A DNA stretch of 64,000 nucleotides from Psychromicrobium lacuslunae (lineage in GTDB: Bacteria; Actinomycetota; Actinomycetes; Actinomycetales; Micrococcaceae). The stretch covers positions 1,612,001 to 1,676,000 of the forward strand of contig NZ_CP011005.1 in NCBI RefSeq assembly GCF_000950575.1, given 5' to 3'. The notes beneath the pieces were generated by a model. That model did no database searches, had not been told where the DNA came from, and saw nothing but the letters and a program-made list of their open reading frames with translations. This document shows positions 55,071 to 64,000 of this stretch, piece by piece. Numbering within the stretch: position 1 is the first letter of the stretch; each line of letters begins with the position of its first letter. The translations under genes and the position numbers were made by a program.

Positions 55071-57872
55071 TTATCGACGCTTCTTGCGCTTATTATTTGG
55101 CTTATTTGTTTTGCGCGCAGAAGGCGGCGGGTTAGTTCCACCGGAACGGCGTTCCACGTGCGTTTCCGCTTCACCTGAGGCATCTGGTGCGGTGAACTGC
55201 AGTTGATTTGGTCGCTCGGGAGCTTCCAAGCCCGGGGCAGAGATCACCGGGTGCTGCGTTGCAGCATCGCGTTCCTCCGTTTCCTCCGCAGAGGAGGTTT
55301 CCGCGCCAGACACTCGGTCGAGCAGGGCGGCAGGCTGTTCAGCTTGCACACCGACTGAAGCCGCCGGCGCTTGTTCAACCTGAACCTCCAGATTGAACAG
55401 GAAGCCGACGCTCTCCTCCCGGATGGCACCCATCATGGTCTGGAAAAGCGCAAAACCTTCACGCTGGTACTCAACTAGCGGATCCCGCTGCGCCATCGCC
55501 CGCAGGCCGATGCCTTCCTTCAGGTAGTCCATCTCGTAAAGATGTTCCTGCCACTTGCGGCCGACCACCGAGAGCACCACTCGACGCTCCAGTTCGCGCA
55601 TAGTTTCCGAGCCCAAAGTTTCCTCACGCTGCTGATAGGCCAGCCGGGCATCGGAGAGCACCTCAGTCTTCAGAACTTCCTGACTAATGCCGCCCTTGCC
55701 GCCAACTTCCTCAGCGATATCGTCAACCGTGATGCTAATCGGATACAGGGTACCAAGTTCGGCCCATAGCGCCTTGTAATCCCACTCCTCGCTATGTCCC
55801 TCAGCGGTAGCGCTATCGATCGTTTCGTTAATGGTGTCTTCCAGGAAGTGTTGGACCTTTTCGTGCAGATCATCGCCCTCGAGGATGCGACGCCGGTCAC
55901 CGTAAATTGCTTCACGCTGACGGTTGAGCACATCGTCGTACTTGAGCACGTTCTTACGCTGTTCAGCGTTGCGCCCCTCAACCTGACCCTGCGCAGAGGC
56001 AATGGCTTTGGAAACCAGCTTGGACTCCAAAGCTGCGTCGTCAGGCATCACTGAACGACCCATCAAACGCTCAGCAGCACCGGAGTTGAACAACCGCATC
56101 AGATCATCGGTGAGCGAAAGGTAAAACCGCGATTCGCCCTTATCACCTTGACGCCCGGACCGGCCACGCAACTGGTTATCAATCCGTCGGGATTCGTGCC
56201 GTTCGGTGCCTAGCACGTAGAGGCCACCGAGCTCAATGATCTCTTCGTGCTCAGCCTCGGCCACCTTCTTGGCTTCTGCGTAGGCCTCGGCCCAAGCAGC
56301 CTCGTATTCCTCCGGAGTCTCCTCAGGGTTCAAGCCACGTTTGGCCAACTCGGCCACGGCGTTGAACTCAGCGTTTCCGCCGAGCATGATGTCGGTGCCG
56401 CGACCCGCCATATTGGTAGCCACCGTGACCGCACCCTTACGGCCAGCCTGGGCGACAATGGCAGCCTCCCGAGCGTGATTCTTCGCATTTAGCACCTCGT
56501 GCTTAATGCCCTTCTTAGCCAGTTGCTTGGAAAGGTATTCGCTCTTCTCCACACTGGTGGTACCGACCAAAACTGGCTGCCCCAGTTCATGTCGCTCGGC
56601 GATGTCCTCGACCACAGCGTCGAACTTCACCACTTCATTGCGGTACACCAGGTCTGGCTGATCGATACGAACCATCGGCTTATTGGTCGGGATCGGCACC
56701 ACACCCAGGTTGTAGGTGCCCATGAATTCGGAAGCTTCGGTCTCGGCGGTGCCGGTCATCCCAGAGAGTTTTTCGTACAACCGGAAGTAGTTCTGCAAGG
56801 TGACCGTGGCCAAGGTCTGGTTTTCGGCCTTGATCTCAACACCCTCTTTGGCTTCGATCGCCTGGTGCATACCTTCGTTGTAACGCCGACCGGCCAGAAT
56901 ACGTCCGGTGTGCTCATCGACAATCAAAACTTCGCCGTCGAGAATCACATAGTCTTTATCGCGCTTGAAGAGCTCTTTCGCCTTAATGGCATTATTCAAG
57001 AAACCAATAAGCGGAGTATTAGCAGATTCATAGAGATTGCTAATGCCGAGGTAATCTTCGACCTTTTCAATGCCTGGTTCCAGCACGCCAACGGTGCGCT
57101 TCTTTTCGTCCACCTCGTAGTCGTCTTCAATATCGAGACGCAGCACCACCTTAGCGAACTCGCTGTACCAGCGATTCGCGTCACCGCTCGCCGGGCCCGA
57201 GATGATCAACGGAGTACGAGCCTCGTCAATCAGAATCGAGTCGACTTCATCGACGATGGCGAAATGGTGACCGCGTTGCACGAGCTCCTCGCTGCTCCAG
57301 GCCATATTGTCGCGCAAATAGTCGAAGCCAAATTCGTTATTCGTGCCGTAAGTAATATCCGCAGCGTATTGCTCCTTGCGGACGGCTGGCTCCTGCTGAG
57401 AGAGGATGCAGCCGCTGGTCAGGCCCATGAAACGGTGCACCCGACCCATCAGTTCGGATTGATAGCCAGCCAGGTAATCGTTAACCGTCACCACGTGCAC
57501 GCCTTTGCCGCTCAGCGCATTGAGATACGCCGGCGCGGTGGCGACCAGCGTCTTGCCCTCACCGGTCTTCATTTCCGCGATATTGCCGAGGTGCAAGGCA
57601 GCACCGCCCATCAGCTGAACGTCGAACTGACGCATCCCCAAAGTGCGGAAAGAACCTTCACGGACCGCGGCGAAAGCCTCCGGGAGCAAGTCGTCAAGTG
57701 ATTCGCCGTCGGCATGCCGCGCCTTGAGCTTGTCGGTCTCCTCACGCAATTCCGCGTCGGTGAAAGTCTGAAAGGACTCCTCCAGCGCATTGATCGCGTC
57801 TGTATAGACATGCAGGCGCTTCAAAATCTTGCGATCGCCCGTACGGAGAACTCGTTCAAGCAGTGATGGCAC
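55071..57872 (-). CDS. secA: Preprotein translocase ATPase SecA
   Basis: The 933-residue motor protein drives Sec-dependent export through SecYEG. Walker A ([12 protein letters not shown]), [16 protein letters not shown], and the DEAD-helicase second domain with [11 protein letters not shown] and GRSGRQGD are all present. The C-terminus is Glu-rich then basic ([13 protein letters not shown]) and lacks the zinc-binding Cys cluster, as is usual for actinobacterial SecA1. GTG at 57872 follows AGGAG. It exports the signal-peptide hydrolases in this window by general function. Confidence 0.97.
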   Translation of the reverse strand: MPSLLERVLRTGDRKILKRLHVYTDAINALEESFQTFTDAELREETDKLKARHADGESLDDLLPEAFAAVREGSFRTLGMRQFDVQLMGGAALHLGNIAEMKTGEGKTLVATAPAYLNALSGKGVHVVTVNDYLAGYQSELMGRVHRFMGLTSGCILSQQEPAVRKEQYAADITYGTNNEFGFDYLRDNMAWSSEELVQRGHHFAIVDEVDSILIDEARTPLIISGPASGDANRWYSEFAKVVLRLDIEDDYEVDEKKRTVGVLEPGIEKVEDYLGISNLYESANTPLIGFLNNAIKAKELFKRDKDYVILDGEVLIVDEHTGRILAGRRYNEGMHQAIEAKEGVEIKAENQTLATVTLQNYFRLYEKLSGMTGTAETEASEFMGTYNLGVVPIPTNKPMVRIDQPDLVYRNEVVKFDAVVEDIAERHELGQPVLVGTTSVEKSEYLSKQLAKKGIKHEVLNAKNHAREAAIVAQAGRKGAVTVATNMAGRGTDIMLGGNAEFNAVAELAKRGLNPEETPEEYEAAWAEAYAEAKKVAEAEHEEIIELGGLYVLGTERHESRRIDNQLRGRSGRQGDKGESRFYLSLTDDLMRLFNSGAAERLMGRSVMPDDAALESKLVSKAIASAQGQVEGRNAEQRKNVLKYDDVLNRQREAIYGDRRRILEGDDLHEKVQHFLEDTINETIDSATAEGHSEEWDYKALWAELGTLYPISITVDDIAEEVGGKGGISQEVLKTEVLSDARLAYQQREETLGSETMRELERRVVLSVVGRKWQEHLYEMDYLKEGIGLRAMAQRDPLVEYQREGFALFQTMMGAIREESVGFLFNLEVQVEQAPAASVGVQAEQPAALLDRVSGAETSSAEETEERDAATQHPVISAPGLEAPERPNQLQFTAPDASGEAETHVERRSGGTNPPPSARKTNKPNNKRKKRR

Positions 57873-58061
57873 TTTCCATACTCCTGTTTGCTTCGGCAGC
57901 TTTTGGAGTCCTGGCCGGACTCCAGCGTGATTAGTCTACGTGAGTCACGTGCCACAGAGCACACGGGTTCCCGCAGAGCGAATTTCATGGTCAGTTCATC
58001 GGATTCGCCATCATCCGAATAACCATGGATTTAGCGGATCTGAGCATGCCCAGCCATTGAA

Positions 58062-58210
58062 TTATTGCAATTCTTCGACTAGCCCAATAACGACTCCGGT
58101 CAAGTCCCGGATGTAACAATAGCGATACAGGTCTTGTACTGGACGACTTCAGCGACCAATTCCGCACCGTGGGTAGGTGATCTCTCGAGGGTGGCGAAAA
58201 CTCGACGGGT
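58062..58210 (-). pseudogene. Broken VOC (glyoxalase-like) gene remnant
   Basis: The minus strand here encodes two frames which together read like the C-terminal half of a vicinal oxygen chelate protein. One gives FATLERSPTHGAELVAEVVQYK and then stops; the next, about 40 bases on, gives LYRYCYIRDLTGVVIGLVEELQ with a TAA at 58062-58064. The joined pattern, GAELVAEVVQYxDxYRYCYIRDLxGVVIGLVEEL, is that of VOC proteins, so a frameshift lies near 58100-58115. The N-terminal half is missing; the AlkZ-like gene ends just above. Identification is by pattern memory. Confidence 0.55.
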
Positions 58211-58222
58211 CGCCCCAGTTGA

Positions 58223-59455
58223 TTAGTCGACGCCCAGTGAGCTGGCGACCGCCCGTTTGAGTGCCGGGGCGAGGTCGCCCAGTTCTTCAACCACCACCTG
58301 CTCGACTCCTAGCCAACGCGCCATCAACGCAAGTTCCGCAGCAAGTTCGCTCGCAGTATCGCCGGGGGCGTCGGGCTCGGCGAAGGCGGTACGCACCAGA
58401 AGCCGACCAGACTGCCTGTCGACTTTCAGATCAACACGGGCGACTAACCGATCTCGCAGTAAGAAGGGTAAGACATAGTAACCATGCAATCGCTTTTCAG
58501 CCGGGGTATAAATACCGATCCGATAGTGGAAATCGAACAGATCAAGAAGCCTGCGGCGCTCGAACACCAGGGAGTCAAAGGGGCTCAACAGCGCCCTGGC
58601 CCGCGACTGTCGCGGCCGGACTGCTTCCTGATGCAGGTAAAGTTCCGACTTCCAGCCCTTCACCTGCACCGACTCAAGCACTCCCTCAGCTTGCAGTTCG
58701 GCGACCGCCTGAGCGCTCGGCTTGACCGGCAACCTGAAGTAATCAGCAAAACAACGCACGGTGCCAATGCCATGCGCCCGTGCTGAGGCCTCGATCAGGC
58801 GTTTGAGCCCCTGTTGACGTTCTGTCGGGAGCTGAGAAACCTCCCGGTACACCTTCTCCGCGAGGGTATACCGTCGCTCAAACTGATCGTTTCGCCCAGC
58901 CACACTGATCTGTCCAGCGATGAAGAGCTTCTCTAAAACCTGCTTTACCGGATTCCAGTTCCAGCCCCAATTGTCTTTCGACACCTGAGATTGCTGCCCC
59001 AGCCTTCCAGTCACTTGGCGCGCGGTGAGCGGCCTAGCGTTCGCCAGCAACGCTAGAATGCGTGGTGCGAGAGTCTTTTCCTGTTCTGAACCCAGGGGGT
59101 TATTGCCAACCCAGCTACGGCGCTGCCAAGGCAATAAATCGGCAAAATGCTCGGGCTTGATAAAACTTGCCTCATGGGCCCAGTACTCCACCATTTTCCG
59201 TGGATGTTGCTGAGCCATTCTATTTAGCGCTTCTCGATCATAGTTCCCGAGGCGGGCGAAAAAGGGCAAGTAGTGGCTGCGGGAAAGCACATTGACCGAG
59301 TCAATCTGAACCAGCTGGAGCCGGTCGAAGGTGTTGCTAATCGCTCTACTGCTTACTGGCCCGGTGGGCTTTCCTCGAGCCAGCCCTTGCGCCGCGATGG
59401 CAATCCGTCGAGCTTGGGCCATGCTCAGAGAGGCTGATGTTGGCGCTGCAGTCAT
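58223..59455 (-). CDS. AlkZ/YcaQ-like winged-helix DNA glycosylase family protein
   Basis: The 410-residue protein belongs to the HTH_42 (YcaQ/AlkZ) family: SMAQARRIAIAAQGLA, LQLVQIDSVNVLSRSHYLPFFARLG, KMVEYWAHEASFIKP, and ARALLSPFDSLVFERRRLLDLFDFHYRIGIYTPAEKRLHGYYVLPFLL. The Q-x-D (QID) motif seen here is the catalytic motif in AlkZ, which excises alkylated bases and unhooks cross-links. Start at 59455 is directly after a terminator T-run; alternatives are ATG 59422 or upstream 59497 inside the hairpin. None has a good ribosome site, so the start is open. Confidence 0.85.
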   Translation of the reverse strand: MTAAPTSASLSMAQARRIAIAAQGLARGKPTGPVSSRAISNTFDRLQLVQIDSVNVLSRSHYLPFFARLGNYDREALNRMAQQHPRKMVEYWAHEASFIKPEHFADLLPWQRRSWVGNNPLGSEQEKTLAPRILALLANARPLTARQVTGRLGQQSQVSKDNWGWNWNPVKQVLEKLFIAGQISVAGRNDQFERRYTLAEKVYREVSQLPTERQQGLKRLIEASARAHGIGTVRCFADYFRLPVKPSAQAVAELQAEGVLESVQVKGWKSELYLHQEAVRPRQSRARALLSPFDSLVFERRRLLDLFDFHYRIGIYTPAEKRLHGYYVLPFLLRDRLVARVDLKVDRQSGRLLVRTAFAEPDAPGDTASELAAELALMARWLGVEQVVVEELGDLAPALKRAVASSLGVD

Positions 59456-59511
59456 AAAAAAATCATAGGGGTTATTGCGGACGATTTGAGTCCGCAATAA
59501 CCCCTATGATT
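59456..59511 (-). terminator. Perfect 22-bp terminator hairpin after hpf
   Basis: Arms 59461-59482 and 59490-59511 are perfect complements around a seven-base loop. On the minus strand seven Ts (59462-59456) follow, so this is a textbook intrinsic terminator ten bases beyond the hpf stop. The next gene's assigned ATG (59455-59453) touches the T-run. Confidence 0.92.
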
Positions 59512-59520
59512 CAACTGTTT

Positions 59521-60231
59521 CTAGGATGCAACCGTCCGGTCATCTGAGCGGTAGGCCAGGATCTGTTCTGCCGGGGCAGATTCTTCGGTGCAATCGGCGT
59601 CCAAGGTGATCACGCCGTAAGTCCAACCGCGGCGGCGGTACACCACAGACGGAGCGTTAGTCTCGGCGTCCACGAAAAGGTAGAAATCGTGCCCCACCAG
59701 TTCCATATTGTCCACCGCGTCGTCAACCGTCATCGCGGCAGCTGGGAAAACTTTTCGACGGATCAGAACCGGAGAATCGCCGGCCGGAATATCGTTGTCG
59801 ATCTCATAGGGTGAGCGCTCCGCTTGCTCTGCTTTCGCTTCCTCCTGGACCAGCGCAATCGGCCCGGTACCGACGGGTTCCAGACCTGCGGTCGCTTCGC
59901 TGACCGCAATCGGAGTGTGCCTGCCGTGATGAATCTTCTTTCGGTCTTTGACTCTGCGAAGTCGCTCCAGAAGCTTTCCGTAGGCGACATCGAAGGCAGC
60001 GAATTTATCCGCGGCGTGAGCTTCGGCCCGAATCACTGCTCCACGGCCTTGCACAGTGAGTTCAACGGTGAGCTGAGGATCAGCAGTACGTGCATTGCTC
60101 TGCTTAGACACTTTTGCGTCAATGCGTTGGACCTTTTCCGCGAGGTGTTCGAGCTTGGAGATTTTTTCCGAAGCGTATTCACGGAACCGGTCTGAGACGG
60201 TGAGATTGCGGCCGCTGATCATGAATTCCAT
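59521..60231 (-). CDS. hpf: Long-form ribosome hibernation promoting factor
   Basis: The 236-residue protein opens MEFMISGRNLTVSDRFREYASEKISKLE, the S30AE/HPF N-terminal domain (to about 105), a linker, and the C-terminal dimerisation domain (VIRRKVFPAAAMTVDDAVDNMELVGHDFYLFVDAETNAPSVVYRRRGWTYGVI). Long HPF dimerises 70S ribosomes to 100S in stationary phase. I start at ATG 60231 behind GGAGGGCACT; a GTG at 60243 would overlap that ribosome site. It sits between comF and secA, as in many actinobacteria. Confidence 0.94.
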   Translation of the reverse strand: MEFMISGRNLTVSDRFREYASEKISKLEHLAEKVQRIDAKVSKQSNARTADPQLTVELTVQGRGAVIRAEAHAADKFAAFDVAYGKLLERLRRVKDRKKIHHGRHTPIAVSEATAGLEPVGTGPIALVQEEAKAEQAERSPYEIDNDIPAGDSPVLIRRKVFPAAAMTVDDAVDNMELVGHDFYLFVDAETNAPSVVYRRRGWTYGVITLDADCTEESAPAEQILAYRSDDRTVAS

Positions 60232-60430
60232 AGTGCCCTCCACGTGACGAAAGTGACGCGGCGGCCGGCTTCTGGATCCTGCTTAGCAGACCGCCGACGG
60301 GTCTTTTCCCTTTGATGGGTACCCGTTAACTCACGTTAGTTCAAAGCGTGTCGTTATTCACCCTTTTGAGGCGAATTATTTTCTGGGAATCCTCTGTATC
60401 TTCACCTGCTGGCCATCTTTGGCCCAACCT

Positions 60431-61345
60431 CTACTCAATGGTCTGCTGATATTTCGGCACAGCGGCCAGCACGATGGCGGCAACCACCGAGAGGCCAGCC
60501 TGCTCAAGGGCACGCTTAGCCTCCGCAAGGGTTGCTCCGGTGGTCATCACATCATCAACCAGCAGACACTGCGATCCCGCCCGGCGACGGCTCAGCCGGG
60601 CTGGCACCAGCATGCTGCCAGCGAGTCGGCGACGTCTCTGCCGCGCCGAAAGTCCAGGCTGAGCACTACCCCGGAAGCCCGCCCGCCAGGAGCGGCGGAG
60701 TAATTTTCTGACCGGTAGCTTGGTACCCGCCTGTCGCTGCAAGGCGGCGAGCAAGACCAGCAATGGATGGTATCCGCGGCGCCGATAAGCGGTACCGGTG
60801 CCCGGCACCGGTACCAAGAGTGGCAGGCCAGGTTGCCGGCCTGGCTTCCGCTGCATCATTGATCTACTGGGGAGCCCGGAGACTCCCTGTTCAAAAAAGC
60901 CTTCCGAATGAGCGATTTCTACTAGAGTCCGCCAGAGCGCTTGAGCTAGCGGCTTGGCCAAAGGTAGTGCCGAGTGGTTCTTAAAGGCCAAGATGACCCG
61001 GGCCAGGTGGTCGCGATACATCCCAGCCGCTAGCACCGTCATTGGAACAGCCCCGGCATTGCTGACGATCTGGGCCGAACTGAGCGATTCGGCGAGCATC
61101 TCGGCTCTGACCGGGAACCGAGTCGCCCTGCTCAACGCGCGGTGACAATCTGAGCAGAGCACAACGGCCGGCCGCTCACAGCTCGCACACACCCTGGGGA
61201 AGACCAGGTCCGCGACTGCCTCAGCGGCCTGGAGCAATTGATCAAAGAGCCACTGCCAACGGCCTCTTGGCTCAGCCCGATGTTGCGCGGAGCCCTTGGC
61301 TGCCTCCTCAGCTCCGCTGTTTTCTGCCAATATCGCACCCGACAT
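60431..61345 (-). CDS. ComF family phosphoribosyltransferase-like protein
   Basis: The 304-residue protein has an N-terminal zinc-type Cys region (VFPRVCASCERPAVVLCSDCHRAL) and a C-terminal type I PRTase core with the PRPP-binding CLLVDDVMTTGATLAEA. ComF proteins assist DNA uptake in competent bacteria and have other, unclear roles. The first about 40 residues are weakly conserved, so the ATG at 61345 is uncertain. It lies downstream of lpqB in the conserved mtrB-lpqB-comF order. Confidence 0.88.
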   Translation of the reverse strand: MSGAILAENSGAEEAAKGSAQHRAEPRGRWQWLFDQLLQAAEAVADLVFPRVCASCERPAVVLCSDCHRALSRATRFPVRAEMLAESLSSAQIVSNAGAVPMTVLAAGMYRDHLARVILAFKNHSALPLAKPLAQALWRTLVEIAHSEGFFEQGVSGLPSRSMMQRKPGRQPGLPLLVPVPGTGTAYRRRGYHPLLVLLAALQRQAGTKLPVRKLLRRSWRAGFRGSAQPGLSARQRRRRLAGSMLVPARLSRRRAGSQCLLVDDVMTTGATLAEAKRALEQAGLSVVAAIVLAAVPKYQQTIE

Positions 61346-61444
61346 GTGCTCAGCCTGTCAGATCTCCCAGCCCCAGTCAGCCAGCTTCCCGATTTGCCGA
61401 ATCGTTGTGAGGAACCAGCACCGAAATGGGGGGCGTCGAGACAA

Positions 61445-63184
61445 CTAACCGGCGAAAGCTAAGTCTGAGATGCCCTTAGTCGGCAGCTCAGCCCATGAAC
61501 CGGCCGAGGATTTATAGAGTGTACCTTTGGCATCCAGGGCGTATAGCTCGGTAATGCTGTTACCAACGCTGAGTTGCTGTAAACCCGTGAGGGTTGGCAT
61601 CTGCGCCCCGTCTTGGGTCAGCTCAACATCGATCGGAGTGACCTCCTTCGCCCCCGGGGCGTAAAGCACAAAACTGCTCTCCCCGGCCCAGTAGCCTTCG
61701 CTGATTGCCGTGTTGCTGAGATAGATGGTGCTCGGATCAGTAAGGTCACGCGGCGCGCTCTCAGCGGTGGTGTCTTGGCGGAGGATACCGGTCAACTGCA
61801 CTCGACTCTGACCGTTGGCGGTGGAAACTACCAACGCTCGAGTGCCGTCCCGGGAAATTCGGAAGGAATTTACGGTTCTTCCCTTGAGCCAGTCGATGTT
61901 AAGCACTACCACTGGGTTCTGATTTGTTCCTTGTCCACCCGGATGGCTCGCATAAACATTTCCACTGCCGTCACCGGCAGCTGTCCATACCCAATTACTG
62001 GGTGAGAAGGACGGGGTGCTGAGTTTCGTTGCACTGACCGGCTTGACTACCGTTTGCCCGGGCGCGATGGTGTATAGCGAGGAGCCGGTCGCATTGAGGA
62101 AGGCCACCGCACCGCCATCGGCGAAAAGCCGATAGCTCTGCGCAGGGTTGCTCGGTTCCAACTGCGCCACCGAAGCAACACCAGCAATCGGACCGATCAC
62201 ATTTCCGTCCAGGTAGGCCAGGTCATTATTCGAGATGCCAATCAGCCGCCCACTCACCGCAGGCGGTTTTAGCTTGTCAGCAGGTTGTGGATCAGAGCCC
62301 AACACTATCTGGTCCGAACCCGCCCGCATCCGAACCCCGGTGACGGTATTCAAACCGCCCTGCAAGGTCGCCAAGAGTTGAGTTTGCATTTGCAATTTGG
62401 TGCTCGGCGAGGCATCCAGCAGTGGTTTGGCGGAGATGTCCACGGTAGCGATTGAATTCTCAATCGGCACGGTGGGAGATTCCAAGCGAATGCTATCCGG
62501 GAAGGCGCTGGCCACTGCGCCGCGCAAATAGTTCGCCGGGCCATCTAGCAAAGCCTTCACGATGCTGATTGCCACAGAGTCCCCCTTGCCGGGAAGCCAC
62601 CTGACATCGGGGACTAAATAGCTGAATCCCGGATCGTAAAAATAAAGCGCGTAATGCTTGAAAAGGTCAGTAAAGAGATTGGTGGCGAGCGCGATGCCAT
62701 CGGGCAGGGAGTCGATCCGCCATTCCCCGGCGACTTTCACCAAATTGAATTTCAAGGACTCGACCGCACCGGGAGCCGAGGGGGTGCGCACACCGGTGGA
62801 GTCGACAATAGATTGCACTTTGAGATTCGCGCTCACCGCACCACTATTGCCGCTGGTCACGATCTCCGGCGACTCTGAATACACCACGGTACGCTGCCCG
62901 CTCTTCCAGGAAGCCTCTGCGGCGCTGGTCAAATACTTCCGGGCAACCTGGAAATTATTACCGACCCCGGTGGCTGCGTTGAGAAAGCCCACTACGATAC
63001 CGCGCTGGTCAGCGTCCGGCGCCGGAGGCTGCTCGCTGTAGCCGATATTGAGATTATCGGAGCCTGAACTTGGGCTGTTCTGGACCTGACCCACCGCGCC
63101 GCCGGTGGGGATGCCAGCGCAACCGGCCAGGGCCAGAACCAATAGCGTCAAGACAGCGATCATTCGCTGTGCACTACTTCTCAT
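61445..63184 (-). CDS. lpqB: LpqB family lipoprotein
   Basis: The 579-residue lipoprotein has lipobox ALAGC (Cys22), a GerMN-like domain (about 45-260) and a beta-propeller C-terminal domain. LpqB interacts with the extracellular sensor of MtrB and modulates the MtrAB system for cell division and wall turnover. I choose ATG 63184 because of GGGGAG seven bases upstream; it overlaps the end of mtrB by 11 bases, showing coupling. An upstream frame to 63217 exists. Confidence 0.93.
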   Translation of the reverse strand: MRSSAQRMIAVLTLLVLALAGCAGIPTGGAVGQVQNSPSSGSDNLNIGYSEQPPAPDADQRGIVVGFLNAATGVGNNFQVARKYLTSAAEASWKSGQRTVVYSESPEIVTSGNSGAVSANLKVQSIVDSTGVRTPSAPGAVESLKFNLVKVAGEWRIDSLPDGIALATNLFTDLFKHYALYFYDPGFSYLVPDVRWLPGKGDSVAISIVKALLDGPANYLRGAVASAFPDSIRLESPTVPIENSIATVDISAKPLLDASPSTKLQMQTQLLATLQGGLNTVTGVRMRAGSDQIVLGSDPQPADKLKPPAVSGRLIGISNNDLAYLDGNVIGPIAGVASVAQLEPSNPAQSYRLFADGGAVAFLNATGSSLYTIAPGQTVVKPVSATKLSTPSFSPSNWVWTAAGDGSGNVYASHPGGQGTNQNPVVVLNIDWLKGRTVNSFRISRDGTRALVVSTANGQSRVQLTGILRQDTTAESAPRDLTDPSTIYLSNTAISEGYWAGESSFVLYAPGAKEVTPIDVELTQDGAQMPTLTGLQQLSVGNSITELYALDAKGTLYKSSAGSWAELPTKGISDLAFAG

Positions 63185-64000
63185 CGGAACTCCCCACTGC
63201 CTTGAGCGACTCATCAAATTCCAGCAGCTCTGGCGCTAATTGCGTTGGATCTTCCTCGGGTGGCAGGTTCACCGGTGAGTGATCGACAACGATATTTCGG
63301 CGGCGCGGCAAGGTGAGACGGAAGCATGAGCCTTCGCCGGGACGCGCCCACACCTCGAGCTTGCCATGGTGGAGATGGCTGTCCTCGGTGGCGATTGCCA
63401 GCCCAAGACCGCTACCACCGGTGGTTCTGGCCCGCGCCGGATCGGCCCGCCAGAAACGGTCGAAGACCCGGCTGAGCACCTCTTGATCCATCCCGATTCC
63501 ATGATCCCGGACGGCAATACCGACTACTTCAGCATCGGCGGCGACAAAGATTTCCACCGGTTTCTTCTCACCGTGTTCTAAAGCATTTACGATCAGATTG
63601 CGCAAAATTCGCTCGATCCGTCGCGAGTCCATCTCCAGCACGCAATGGTCGCCTTCGACGGCCGAGACCACTGTCATGGTGGAACCGATCTGATCTGCCA
63701 GTGGTTGAGCGGCATCAATCACTCGATCAATCACGCTAAACAGGTCTTGAGACTCCCAGTCCAGCACCGCAGCACCCGCGTCGAACCTGGATATCTCCAA
63801 TAGATCAGCCAGCAAGTCTTGGAATCTTTCGACTTGGTGGTACATCAGCTCCGCCGATCGACGATTGACCGGATCGAAGGAATCCCGTGACTCATAAAGC
63901 ACTTCGGCAGCCATCCGCACCGTAGTGAGCGGGGTGCGCAATTCATGTGAGACATCGGAGACGAAGTTACGCTGCATCTGCGACAGTGAGGCGAGCTGGT
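63174..64000 (-). CDS. mtrB: MtrB-type sensor histidine kinase, 5' end outside window
   Basis: The frame enters from the right edge and shows about 275 C-terminal residues. The H-box QRNFVSDVSHELRTPLTTVRM, N-box (NLIVNALEHGEKK) and G-boxes (VRDHGIGMD, GSGLGLAIA) are intact. Its end DESLKAVGSSDEK overlaps the start of lpqB. The membrane-spanning sensor and HAMP domains lie outside the window. With lpqB downstream, identification as MtrB is firm. MtrA, its response regulator, should lie just beyond. Confidence 0.93.
   Translation of the reverse strand, partial: QLASLSQMQRNFVSDVSHELRTPLTTVRMAAEVLYESRDSFDPVNRRSAELMYHQVERFQDLLADLLEISRFDAGAAVLDWESQDLFSVIDRVIDAAQPLADQIGSTMTVVSAVEGDHCVLEMDSRRIERILRNLIVNALEHGEKKPVEIFVAADAEVVGIAVRDHGIGMDQEVLSRVFDRFWRADPARARTTGGSGLGLAIATEDSHLHHGKLEVWARPGEGSCFRLTLPRRRNIVVDHSPVNLPPEEDPTQLAPELLEFDESLKAVGSSDEK

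Noticed and set aside
56499-57701. Plus-strand 400-codon frame opposite secA
   Set aside because: It is the complement of conserved SecA codons and shows no domain. GC-rich genes commonly leave such open complements.
57991-58290. 99-codon minus-strand frame across the VOC remnant and the end of the AlkZ-like gene
   Set aside because: It overlaps the AlkZ-like gene in another frame and reads as neither VOC nor AlkZ; the VOC signal is in the two other frames.

Overview
The window reads as chromosome of a high-GC Gram-positive actinobacterium, most likely Micrococcaceae (Arthrobacter / Renibacterium / Psychromicrobium-like). The reasons are the mtrB-lpqB-comF-hpf-secA block, a WhiB1-type regulator next to a PdtaS-type kinase, a 180-kDa-type NAD-glutamate dehydrogenase, an Rv3235-like protein, actinobacterial Tad pilus genes, and frequent GTG starts. 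The genus cannot be fixed from sequence reading alone. No rRNA, tRNA, CRISPR array or insertion sequence was seen.

Layout. 1-2976: the 3' part of a Tad pilus operon (TadA ATPase and two TadB/C membrane proteins, the last cut by the window edge). 3093-4655: divergent ArsR regulator and MFS exporter. 4888-12754: four secreted hydrolases on the plus strand. These are a GH43-like enzyme, an M23 endopeptidase, a transglycosylase-like muramidase and a GH25 lysozyme. The first three end in the same FG-GAP-type propeller module, and two of those share a base-for-base identical 752-bp copy. The lysozyme carries seven 159-bp tandem LGFP repeats. The duplicated DNA in both places uses almost only A or C at third codon positions. 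A small ORF with its own terminator and a 20-base operator-like motif lie between these genes.

12788-42670: a large cell-surface glycan region. The minus-strand run 21500 to 12788 encodes a nearly complete legionaminic (nonulosonic) acid pathway (LegH, LegI, LegG, PtmE-like, LegB, LegC) plus a flippase, a GT2 and a DUF2304 protein. The CMP-sugar synthetase LegF faces away at 21691. A second flippase / GT2 / DUF2304 set (23658-27148), two DUF6541 membrane proteins, a membrane-anchored GH2 enzyme, an O-acyltransferase, and a galactofuranose module (Glf, GlfT2-like, Wzm/Wzt-type ABC exporter) follow. Together these should make, decorate and export at least two surface polymers, one through a flippase and one through an ABC transporter.

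42802-64000: conserved actinobacterial housekeeping. It holds WhiB1 with a CRP-like site upstream, a PdtaS-like kinase, NAD-GDH, the CpaE/CpaB-like pair of a Tad system (about 47 kb from TadA), small regulators, a LysM protein, an Rv3235-like protein, SecA, a broken VOC gene, an AlkZ/YcaQ-like protein, HPF, ComF, LpqB and the 3' part of MtrB. A 22-bp perfect terminator stem ends exactly at the start codon assigned to the AlkZ-like gene.
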